A stretch of 33,324 nucleotides of DNA from Thermaceae bacterium. GTDB lineage: Bacteria; Deinococcota; Deinococci; Deinococcales; Marinithermaceae. The stretch covers positions 1 to 33,324 of the forward strand of contig JALSMT010000088.1 in assembly GCA_026987375.1 (NCBI GenBank), read 5' to 3'. Positions within the stretch are counted from its first letter, which is position 1. The number at the start of each line of letters is the position of its first letter. The notes beneath the pieces were generated by a model that had not been told where the DNA came from, did no database searches, and saw only the letters and a list, made by a program, of their open reading frames with translations. Shown here one piece after another: positions 7,173 through 12,880 of the stretch. The translations under genes and the position numbers were made by a program.

Positions 7173-7655
7173 TCAGCCGGCCAGCCACTCCAGGCCCTTG
7201 AGGACGCCGCTGGCCGCCAGGGTTACCAGTATTGCCGCAGCCAGCACCCCCAGGGCGATTGCGGGCATAGCCAGGCGCTTTCTCAGACCTAGAACCAGGG
7301 CTATCAGCGCCCCCGTCCAGGCGCCGCTGCCTGGTAGGGGCACGGCCACGAAGAGCAAGAGGCCCAGCGCCCCATAGCGCTGCACAGTGTCTTCGCCTTT
7401 TAGGCGCAGACGCGCCTCTAGACGACCCCACTTTTCTTTAAAGAACGGATAGCGCTCCAGCCAGGCCACTGCGGACGGTAAGAACCATAGCAGCAACGGC
7501 ACCACCAGCAGGTTTCCCAGGAGCGCCGCGCTAAACGAGGCCCAGGGCGAAAGCCCCATCCCCAGCCCCAGCGGTATGGCCCCGCGTAACTCGACCACCG
7601 GCAGCATACTGACTACTGCCACCCATAACCAGTGAGCGAGGTACGAAGCGGACAT
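7173..7655 (-). CDS. COG2426 small membrane protein (Sm_multidrug_ex family)
   Basis: A 160-residue, mostly hydrophobic protein with the signature segments of the COG2426 / Sm_multidrug_ex family: VELRGAIPLG (residues 22-31) and PLPGSGAWTGALIA (about 106-119). About four membrane helices are visible, with a charged cytoplasmic stretch (KEKWGRLEARLRLKGED) in the middle. The family name suggests export of small molecules, but its true function is poorly established. The gene is followed after 36 nt by the PlsY-AAR fusion, so the two are probably one operon. AGGA lies very close to the ATG, and TAACAT lies 7 nt upstream, touching the foot of the rplT terminator. Confidence 0.75.
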   Translation of the reverse strand: MSASYLAHWLWVAVVSMLPVVELRGAIPLGLGMGLSPWASFSAALLGNLLVVPLLLWFLPSAVAWLERYPFFKEKWGRLEARLRLKGEDTVQRYGALGLLLFVAVPLPGSGAWTGALIALVLGLRKRLAMPAIALGVLAAAILVTLAASGVLKGLEWLAG

Positions 7656-7662
7656 CTATCCT

Positions 7663-7668
7663 ATGTTA
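7663..7668 (-). promoter_or_regulatory. -10 box (TAACAT) at foot of rplT terminator, for COG2426 operon
   Basis: TAACAT on the minus strand begins with the last base of the hairpin at 7668-7695 and ends 7 nt before the ATG at 7655. It is one of two places in the window where a -10 box starts at the foot of a terminator stem. Confidence 0.35.
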
Positions 7669-7695
7669 ACGAGCGCGGCAGGAACCGCGCTCGTT
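7668..7695 (-). terminator. Hairpin terminator after rplT
   Basis: A perfect 11-bp stem (AACGAGCGCGG / CCGCGCTCGTT) with a 6-nt loop, 15 nt past the rplT stop. There is no T-run after the stem on the minus strand, so termination efficiency is uncertain. Confidence 0.6.
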
Positions 7696-7710
7696 CGTGT
7701 GCGGGCCGCC

Positions 7711-8061
7711 TTAGGCGTTTTTGGCCTGCTCCACCAGCGCGGCGAAGCCGGCCGGGTCGCGCACGGCGATATCGGCCAGCATTTTGCGGTCGACCTCTAT
7801 GCCCGCGGCTTTGAGGCCGTACATCAGCTTTGAGTAACTCATGCCGTTTTGGCGCGCCGCGGCGTTTATGCGGGCTATCCAGAGGCGGCGGAAGACACGC
7901 TTCTTTTTGCGGCGATCGGCGTAACTACGCTCGGCGGCGTTGAGCAGCGTTTCCGAAGCGCTCTTGACGCTGCGCGAGCGGCTGCCCCAAAAGCCCTTGG
8001 CGCGCTTGAGGAGTTTCTTGTGTTTGTGGCGGCGGACTACGCCTGTTTTTGCTCTCGGCAT
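7711..8061 (-). CDS. rplT: 50S ribosomal protein L20
   Basis: A 116-residue basic protein recognised as L20 from its N-terminal [16 protein letters not shown], the [12 protein letters not shown] and [14 protein letters not shown] segments and its standard length. L20 binds 23S rRNA early in assembly of the large subunit and in many bacteria also regulates its own operon. GGAGGT lies upstream of the ATG. It follows rpmI by 10 nt and is followed by a strong hairpin. Confidence 0.98.
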   Translation of the reverse strand: MPRAKTGVVRRHKHKKLLKRAKGFWGSRSRSVKSASETLLNAAERSYADRRKKKRVFRRLWIARINAAARQNGMSYSKLMYGLKAAGIEVDRKMLADIAVRDPAGFAALVEQAKNA

Positions 8062-8071
8062 CGTCTACCTC

Positions 8072-8269
8072 CTATTCGTAAGGCAACAGCTCGCGAATGC
8101 GACGCGCCTCGCCCTCGGCAAGGGCGAACTTCTTGCTTTTTGCGCGGATCTTGCCGCCCGACTTGTGCCAGTTGAGGTGGCGTTTGCCGGGCTTGGCGGC
8201 CATTATCTTGCCACGGGCGGTGACTTTTACCCGCCCTTTGGCGCCCTTGTGGGTCTTCATCTTAGGCAT
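8072..8269 (-). CDS. rpmI: 50S ribosomal protein L35
   Basis: A 65-residue basic protein recognised as L35 from MPKMKTHKGAKGR, GKRHLNWHKS and its length. GGAGG precedes the ATG. It forms the usual pair with rplT, but infC, which commonly precedes rpmI in bacteria, is absent: the upstream 278 bp are non-coding up to tRNA-Asn on the other strand. Confidence 0.97.
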   Translation of the reverse strand: MPKMKTHKGAKGRVKVTARGKIMAAKPGKRHLNWHKSGGKIRAKSKKFALAEGEARRIRELLPYE

Positions 8270-8332
8270 ATCTCTATCCTCCGCTGGCCGGGCGCCCCGT
8301 AGGGTCTTGTCGGCCCGAGCGCAGCAAGCGCC

Positions 8333-8362
8333 AGTTTATCACAACCCCCGCCGCCGCGTCAC
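8333..8362 (-). promoter_or_regulatory. Candidate rpmI-rplT promoter
   Basis: On the minus strand, GTGACG (8357-8362) and TAAACT (8333-8338) are separated by 18 nt, giving a start about 60 nt before rpmI. The match to sigma-70 consensus is moderate (four of six at each box). The rest of 8270-8547 holds no credible gene. Confidence 0.4.
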
Positions 8363-8497
8363 CCCGCGCCCATAGCAGCTTTGGGGTTGCGGCGACGAGT
8401 ACGCTATAAAAGGTGGTTTTGCGCCTTATGAACGGGTTCCTCTGCCGGCGGCGGGCCGCCCGGCCGACTACGCGGCCGTGAAAGTTCCCACGGGGCA

Positions 8498-8526
8498 TTG
8501 TCAGCGGCGGGCGATTTTGATATAGT
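8498..8526 (+). promoter_or_regulatory. tRNA-Asn promoter
   Basis: TTGTCA (8498-8503) and TATAGT (8521-8526) with the ideal 17-nt spacer, about 21 nt before the mature tRNA 5' end. Good sigma-70 match. Confidence 0.75.
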
Positions 8527-8547
8527 ACCCATTGCTTGGCGCCGTGA

Positions 8548-8623
8548 TCCGCGGTAGCTCAGCTGGTAGAGCGGTCGGCTGTTAACCGATTGGTCGCAGG
8601 TTCGAGTCCTGCCCGCGGAGCCA
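8548..8623 (+). tRNA. tRNA-Asn (GTT)
   Basis: A complete 76-nt cloverleaf: acceptor TCCGCGG/CCGCGGA, D-arm GCTC/GAGC, anticodon stem GTCGG/CCGAT with loop CTGTTAA (anticodon GTT at 8581-8583), a T-arm with GGTTCGAGTCC, discriminator G and an encoded CCA at 8621-8623. Confidence 0.97.
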
Positions 8624-8629
8624 GAAACT

Positions 8630-8650
8630 GCCCGCCCCTATGGGGCGGGC
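8630..8650 (+). terminator. Terminator after tRNA-Asn
   Basis: A 9-bp perfect stem GCCCGCCCC/GGGGCGGGC with a 3-nt loop, followed by CTCGTTATAT. It lies 6 nt after the tRNA CCA. Confidence 0.75.
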
Positions 8651-8670
8651 CTCGTTATATATGCTTGCGA

Positions 8671-8917
8671 GAAGGTAAAACGTCAACGCCGACTACTTTT
8701 CTCAGTAAGCGGCGACCTTCACCAGCGCGGCTCTCTACTTGCGAAATACGCTGCGTCGCGACAGTAAACGACTACGCCCTGGGCTTGTATACATGGCGCG
8801 CTCGAGGCAACGGCGGCCGTCGCCTCACGTAGAGAGGAGACAAAAACAGAACGCCCCGTAGCGCCGGTAGAAAGTGTTAGCCGTTCGCCCACGCGAGTAC
8901 GGTTTCTTCTCGGCCCT
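8671..8917. other. Non-coding spacer with nested inverted repeats
   Basis: No credible gene is seen between tRNA-Asn and the GyrI-like gene; short open frames here lack family similarity and SDs. The 11-nt block CGGCGACCTTC (8710-8720) pairs with two separated blocks, CGCCG (8687-8691) and GAAGGT (8671-8676), forming a hairpin with a 10-nt bulge. Further on, CTCTCTAC (8731-8738) and GTAGAGAG (8829-8836) form an 8-bp inverted repeat around about 90 nt. Either could be part of an RNA, but an 8-bp repeat at this distance is expected by chance fairly often. Confidence 0.3.
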
Positions 8918-9529
8918 TCACGACATCGGTTGTCGGATAATCGTTTTCCACTTTTCCGGCGCTGCGCGTCTGGTATCGCTTAGATAAATCTCGTGGTGCT
9001 TTCCGGTTCTGCTGCTCCCGCTTTCTTCTATGAATGCGTGGATCTTTTCCACTGTTGGCCCTTCTTCAGCGAACGGACCAACGTGCATTATTTGTGCGGC
9101 CCTGCCTTCAGCAAAGGACTCGAACCGCAAGAGCGGCAAAGACGCCGGGTTTTTCTTTGCAGCCAGGCGCTCGCTGGCTTCTTGCACCATCGCTTGCGTA
9201 ATCAGCTCTGGCTGCATGATCATGAGCGTCCATTTCCAGCCGTTTTTGTCTGCTACGCTGAACGACGACATATCATCGGCCCACCACAAACCCTCTAGGG
9301 GCATCACACCGTAATCGGTTGCCATTTCTCCCTTTTTCGCCATGAATTTTAGTGCGTATGAAAGCGGATACAACGCCTCGAGCGCGTCTTTGAACTCCTT
9401 TGAAGTGTTTGGATCGCCCTCCCCATCTATCATCAGAAAATTCATCTTCGGTACGACGACCGTCTCGACCCGCCTGGAAGAAGCCTTGTATAGGTGCTTC
9501 AATTCTCTTCTGTAGTCGACCTTTCCCAT
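8918..9529 (-). CDS. GyrI-like small-molecule-binding domain protein
   Basis: A 203-residue protein of the stand-alone GyrI-like (COG4832) family, related to the effector-binding domains of BmrR/SOUL regulators. Typical features are MIDGEGDPNTSKEFKDALEAL near residues 33-53, the LEGLWWADD segment around 80, and HVGPFAEEGPTVEKIHAFI in the C-terminal third. There is no DNA-binding domain, so it is not a transcription factor by itself. Such proteins bind or hydrolyse hydrophobic small molecules in some studied cases; the ligand here is unknown. AGGAGG precedes the ATG by about 7 nt. It stands alone, downstream of the small ABM-like gene. Confidence 0.85.
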   Translation of the reverse strand: MGKVDYRRELKHLYKASSRRVETVVVPKMNFLMIDGEGDPNTSKEFKDALEALYPLSYALKFMAKKGEMATDYGVMPLEGLWWADDMSSFSVADKNGWKWTLMIMQPELITQAMVQEASERLAAKKNPASLPLLRFESFAEGRAAQIMHVGPFAEEGPTVEKIHAFIEESGSSRTGKHHEIYLSDTRRAAPEKWKTIIRQPMS

Positions 9530-9668
9530 TAAAGCCTCCTTTTGGCGGGTATTTCGAAAATTCTATCGGTAGTGCCGCGTTCTCGTCTTTGCAACCATAC
9601 TATTGCACCGTCCGCCGCGCGCTTAAAAGCCGACACCCGCCCGCGCTCCAGCCGCTCGCGGCCGACCG

Positions 9669-9974
9669 TTACACTTCGGCAAAGACCTCGCAGTGCTCTA
9701 CCTTTTCTTCGAGCTCCAGCAAATACTCCTCGTCTTCGGGGTAGTACTTGGCTTTTTCGTATTCTGCACCGGCGAAGTTTTTGATGACTTCCAGGTTTTC
9801 CCAGAAGGTAATCAGGGTAAGGTGAGCCTCGCCCCCTTTGCTTTTGCGCAAGAACACCAGCTTAACAAAACCGGGCGTACCGCGATAGTCGGGCGCCGCT
9901 CGCTCTAGGAGAAAGCGGCAGTAGGCTTCGTAGTCTGCGGCCTTTGTTCGCCCATGCCAGATCCTCGCGGTCAT
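9669..9974 (-). CDS. Small ABM-like (antibiotic biosynthesis monooxygenase fold) protein
   Basis: A 101-residue protein starting MTARIWHGRT. The pattern IWHGRTKAADYEAYCRFL, then GTPGFVKLVFLRK, HLTLITFWENLEVIKNFAG and Tyr/Glu-rich YYPEDEEYLLEL, fits the dimeric alpha+beta barrel fold of the ABM superfamily, which includes small oxygenases and heme-degrading proteins. The frame extends to 10004, but ATG at 9974 has GGGAGGG 6 nt upstream and matches the domain start. No cofactor residue can be assigned. The 125-300 nt upstream are non-coding and hold a structured element (10101-10288). Confidence 0.65.
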   Translation of the reverse strand: MTARIWHGRTKAADYEAYCRFLLERAAPDYRGTPGFVKLVFLRKSKGGEAHLTLITFWENLEVIKNFAGAEYEKAKYYPEDEEYLLELEEKVEHCEVFAEV

Positions 9975-10100
9975 TACGCCCTCCCTCTGTGCTTGCACCA
10001 TCATAAAGCCCCAGACGCTAAGCGGGGATGGGTACCAGGCTCATGAGCGATCGCTCTGAGAATTGAAGGCAAACTGAAGGGTATTGCGGGGTATATTCTC

Positions 10101-10288
10101 CGCGCCTGACATTTGGGATCGAGAAGCCAGCCTGACCGCAGCGATACGGCAAAGCCCAGCCGATGGGGGCGTGAAGCCGGACGGGGTAGCGGAAGCGGCG
10201 GAGCGCGGGAGCCTAGAGTCTAAAGCGGCTACCCTCGTCCGTAGCGCTGGGCGGGCTGGATGGTGCGTTCGCTTTGCACGTGGGCGCG
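10101..10288. ncRNA. Candidate structured RNA or structured leader (strand uncertain)
   Basis: Four nested helices fold this 188-nt stretch of a gene-free spacer (9975-10355) into one rod. They are: 10101-10106 with 10283-10288 (CGCGCC/GGCGCG); 10127-10133 with 10253-10259; 10154-10160 with 10246-10252 (GCCCAGC/GCTGGGC); and 10178-10190 with 10228-10241, a 13-bp stem with a single bulged base. The second and third helices are contiguous on the 3' strand. A small GTGC/GCAC hairpin sits in the 3' side of the large internal loop. On the plus strand TATATT (10092-10097) could be the -10 box. The size, rod shape and internal bubble recall 6S RNA. On the minus strand it would be a leader of the ABM-like gene. 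No Rfam motif that I know was recognised. Confidence 0.35.
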
Positions 10289-10355
10289 AAAGCCAAGGCC
10301 GCGCAGGACGCTAGCGCCGCCGTTAACGAGCCTTGAGCGGTTGTCGAGGTTTGGC

Positions 10356-10850
10356 TTAGTTTAGCTCTTCCGCCCAGGCTTCTTCGAAGATCACCCTGGT
10401 TTCGCTGACGGTGAGTTCCAGCGCCTGCGCCACCTCTTGCGATAGCAGGTTCATGGCGCGGCGCAGCGCCTGGCGGTCCAGGTCGGGCAGACCGCGCTCG
10501 CTGTCCCAGCGGCGCAGCTGCCCCGCCAAGATGGCGATGCGGTGGGGGTTGCCTTCGGAGAGTATCTCGGTAACGCGGCGGTGGCGTGCGGCCCACTGCT
10601 TGGGCAGAGGCAGCTGGCCGTGACGCAGGTGCTCTAGAATCTGCGGTACTTCTTCGTTGGTCAGCGCCGGGCGCAGACCCGACTGCTGGGGTGACTCGAC
10701 CGGTACAAAAGCCTTGGAGCGGGAGCCGGGGAACTCTACCTGGTAGTACACGCGGCCGATTCCGGCTACGGTGCGCTGGGCGATTCCGGCTACTACTCCA
10801 ACGCCGTAGGGAGGCAAGACAACCTTATCTCCGGGGCGGTATTCCTTCAC
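10356..10850 (-). CDS. carD: CarD-type RNA polymerase-binding transcription factor
   Basis: A 164-residue CarD, the same length as Thermus CarD. The N-terminal RNAP-interacting domain (about 1-65, beginning YRPGDKVVLPPYGVGVV) contacts the RNA polymerase beta subunit, and the helical C-terminal domain contacts the upstream edge of the promoter bubble. The wedge tryptophan is present at residue 86 (PKQWAAR), exactly as in Thermus. CarD stabilises open complexes at many promoters. The GTG start overlaps the TGA of the TetR gene (GTGA), and AAAGGAG lies upstream within that gene, so the two are translated together. A stop at 10356 is followed by the structured spacer; no clear terminator is seen. 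Confidence 0.93.
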   Translation of the reverse strand: MKEYRPGDKVVLPPYGVGVVAGIAQRTVAGIGRVYYQVEFPGSRSKAFVPVESPQQSGLRPALTNEEVPQILEHLRHGQLPLPKQWAARHRRVTEILSEGNPHRIAILAGQLRRWDSERGLPDLDRQALRRAMNLLSQEVAQALELTVSETRVIFEEAWAEELN

Positions 10851-11416
10851 TCGCTGACTCCTTTCATGAAAACCTCGGTAATGGTCTTTAGGAACTTCTG
10901 GCGTGGAAAATCGAGCTGGGGACTGCAGCCCAAGGCGGCCAGGGCGCCGGCGGTGAGGGGCACGTCGAGGTCGCGACGCAGCTCCCCCGAGTCTATGCCG
11001 CTCTGCACGAAGCGTTCGAGGACGCTCTGATAGTGCTGGTGCAGGCCCTTTAGCCAGGCCTTCTGGTCTTCAGGGCTGGTGGCCTCGCGCGCGACGGCGG
11101 ACCAGAGGCCGCGCCAGTCGTCCACGAACTCCAGGCGGCGCTGCAGCAGATTTTCGAGGCGTTCCCGAAACGGACCGTCGCCCTCGGTTATGGCCGCTGC
11201 GTCGGCGTAAAACTGCATGGTGTTGTGTTCTACGAGGGCTTTTAGGATGTCCTGTTTTCGTTCGAAATACAAGTAGACGGTGCCCTTGCCGACCTCGGCC
11301 CGGCGCGCCACTTCTTCCACCTTTAGGCCCGACAAACCCCGTTCACGAAGCACTTTAATGGTAGACTCGAGGATAGCGGTTTTTTTGTCGGGAACGTTGC
11401 GAGCCGTGGTGGTCAC
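10847..11416 (-). CDS. TetR/AcrR family transcriptional regulator
   Basis: A 189-residue protein of normal TetR length when started at GTG 11416. The helix-turn-helix spans about residues 12-57: KTAILESTIKVLRERGLSGL, VEEVARRAEVGKGTVYLYF, then ERKQDILKALVEH. The C-terminal ligand/dimer domain is helical and not diagnostic. The frame is open to 11575, but that extension lacks similarity and would overlap the divergent gene. TATTCT lies 7 nt before the GTG, and no SD with good spacing is present. It overlaps carD by 4 nt. The likely operator is in the 149-bp divergent spacer shared with the P1 peptidase gene. The ligand is unknown. Confidence 0.88.
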   Translation of the reverse strand: MTTTARNVPDKKTAILESTIKVLRERGLSGLKVEEVARRAEVGKGTVYLYFERKQDILKALVEHNTMQFYADAAAITEGDGPFRERLENLLQRRLEFVDDWRGLWSAVAREATSPEDQKAWLKGLHQHYQSVLERFVQSGIDSGELRRDLDVPLTAGALAALGCSPQLDFPRQKFLKTITEVFMKGVSE

Positions 11417-11423
11417 GCCCTTA

Positions 11424-11429
11424 AGAATA
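11424..11429 (-). promoter_or_regulatory. -10 box (TATTCT) for leaderless tetR-carD operon
   Basis: TATTCT on the minus strand ends 7 nt before GTG 11416. This supports the internal GTG over the longer frame. Confidence 0.4.
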
Positions 11430-11553
11430 GCATGACTACACGAAATATACATGAGAACTGCCGCGGCTATTGTATAAAAATACAGATACAACGCCTCATG
11501 CCGCAGCGGTTTGCTAGGTCGCACAGGCTGTAGAACGGACGTTTCCGGCGCGG

Positions 11554-11559
11554 TAGGCT
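11554..11559 (+). promoter_or_regulatory. -10 box (TAGGCT) for leaderless P1 peptidase gene
   Basis: TAGGCT ends 6 nt before GTG 11566. The AAAGG between them is too close to the start to work as an SD. Confidence 0.4.
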
Positions 11560-11565
11560 GAAAGG

Positions 11566-12435
11566 GTGAATACAACTCTGACGGCCTTAGCCGGTTTTCG
11601 AGTAGGTCACTGGACTAATGACGCGGCGCGCACCGGTGTGACGGTGATACTCTGCCCCGATGAGGGTTGCGTCGCCTCGGCGGACTTCGTCGGGGCCTCG
11701 CCTGGTACGCGCGAAGCTGCCTTACTGGCGGCGGAAAAGAGGGTAAAAAGGATTCACGCTCTAGTTCTCAGCGGCGGTTCGGCCATGGGGCTAGAGACGG
11801 CTACGGGTGTGGCCCACTACCTTTTCGAGCGGGGGGTGGGCCACCCCACGCGTTTGGCCAGGGTGCCGATAGTGCCCGCGGCGGTGATATACGACTACCT
11901 TTGTGGCGAGGTGGCCTGGCCCGACGCGCGAGCGGGTTACTCCGCAGCCGCCGCCGCGAGCGCCGCCGCCGTAGCCACGGGAAGGGTGGGGGCGGGGGCG
12001 GGGGCAAGCGCGGGAAAGTATCTGCGGCCGGTCGCCAGCGGTCTGGGCAGCTCTTTGGCGAGCGCCGCGGACGTACGAGTTGGCGCCCTGGCGGTCGTCA
12101 ACCCCCTTGGCGACGTCTATTCGCCCAGGGGTGAGCTGCTTGCCGGTCACGGAGACCGCGCCGCCTGGTTACGGGCCAGCTTTGCTTTTGCCGAGAATAC
12201 CACCCTGCTAGCCATAGGGTTGGAGGCCAAGCTAAGCAAGGCTGAGGCGCGTATGCTGGCCGCCGCCGCGCAGGCTGCGCTGGCGCGCGTCATCAGGCCT
12301 TCGCACACGCCTTGGGACGGCGACGTCGCCTTTGTGCTGAGCAGTGCGAGGACGGCCGCGGCGCCTTTGGGGGTACTCTCGCTGCTGGTTCAGGAAGCGG
12401 TGGAAAAGGCGGTGACGGCTGCGGTTAGTCGCTGA
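11566..12435 (+). CDS. P1 family (DmpA-type, S58) self-processing aminopeptidase
   Basis: A 289-residue member of the DmpA/P1 family, N-terminal-nucleophile peptidases that cut themselves into two chains and then release N-terminal residues from small peptides or amides. Conserved segments are GFRVGHWT (10-17), LSGGSAMGLE (68-77), GAGAGASAGK (142-151), GLGSSL (159-164) and VGALAVVNPLGD (172-183). By alignment with DmpA, where cleavage is Gly-Ser, the nucleophile should be Thr212 in ENTTLLAIG (residues 210-218), with cleavage after Asn211; this is inferred. The GTG start has no usable SD. The 3' end overlaps tsaE by 11 nt. It is divergent from tetR-carD, which may regulate it. Confidence 0.85.
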   Translation: MNTTLTALAGFRVGHWTNDAARTGVTVILCPDEGCVASADFVGASPGTREAALLAAEKRVKRIHALVLSGGSAMGLETATGVAHYLFERGVGHPTRLARVPIVPAAVIYDYLCGEVAWPDARAGYSAAAAASAAAVATGRVGAGAGASAGKYLRPVASGLGSSLASAADVRVGALAVVNPLGDVYSPRGELLAGHGDRAAWLRASFAFAENTTLLAIGLEAKLSKAEARMLAAAAQAALARVIRPSHTPWDGDVAFVLSSARTAAAPLGVLSLLVQEAVEKAVTAAVSR

Positions 12436-12880
12436 ACCAGTCTTTTTCCAGTTCTTGCGCCAACTTTTGCAACTCGGCGCTCTCCGCGGATATGCTCACC
12501 CGCCGCGAGCCGTCCTGCTGCGGCTCCAGCACGACCGTTAGAGCTTTGGGAAAGGTGCGCCGCTCGCCCCACTCGATCAGGGTCAGGCAGGCGTCGGCGG
12601 CGGCGTCTTCCAGGCCCAAGTCGTAAACAATCTCAGGACGGGACAGGCGGTAGACGTCTACGTGCAGGACCGCGCCGCGCGGCGTGGGGTAAGTGTGCAT
12701 GAGGGTGTAGCTGGGACTGGTCACCCTGCCGCTAAAACCCAGGGCGGCCAGCAGATGCCTGACCAAGGTGGTTTTACCCGCGCCCAACGGACCCTGCAGC
12801 AGTACGGTGCTGCCGCAGGGAAGACGCCGCGCCATGGCGGCGGCCAGTTTTTGGGTGTCGCTTTCGTTGCGCAGGCGCAT
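12425..12880 (-). CDS. tsaE: tRNA threonylcarbamoyladenosine (t6A) biosynthesis ATPase TsaE
   Basis: A 151-residue P-loop ATPase, the normal TsaE length. Walker A is GPLGAGKTTL (about 30-39), followed by TSPSYTLMHTY, HVDVYRL and LIEWGE, all hallmarks of TsaE, which drives the TsaD-TsaB complex that makes t6A37 in ANN-decoding tRNAs. The ATG at 12880 shares a base with the stop of the preceding gene (TGATG), so translation is coupled; a TTG one codon earlier is possible but unlikely. No SD is evident. tsaB and tsaD are not in the window. Its placement at the end of the coiled-coil operon probably reflects cotranscription rather than shared function. Confidence 0.93.
   Translation of the reverse strand: MRLRNESDTQKLAAAMARRLPCGSTVLLQGPLGAGKTTLVRHLLAALGFSGRVTSPSYTLMHTYPTPRGAVLHVDVYRLSRPEIVYDLGLEDAAADACLTLIEWGERRTFPKALTVVLEPQQDGSRRVSISAESAELQKLAQELEKDWFSD

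Noticed and set aside
8274-8498. Minus-strand frame upstream of rpmI
   Set aside because: Arg-rich product, no SD or family match, and it overlaps the likely rpmI promoter.
8590-8832. Plus-strand frame starting inside tRNA-Asn
   Set aside because: It begins within the tRNA and crosses a terminator; no similarity.
10046-10057. Palindrome GAGCGATCGCTC
   Set aside because: It resembles a HIP1-type GCGATCGC site but is single and not placed at a promoter; probably chance.
10084-10314. Plus-strand 76-codon frame in the carD spacer
   Set aside because: No SD or known domain; the stretch is better explained by nested RNA-like helices.
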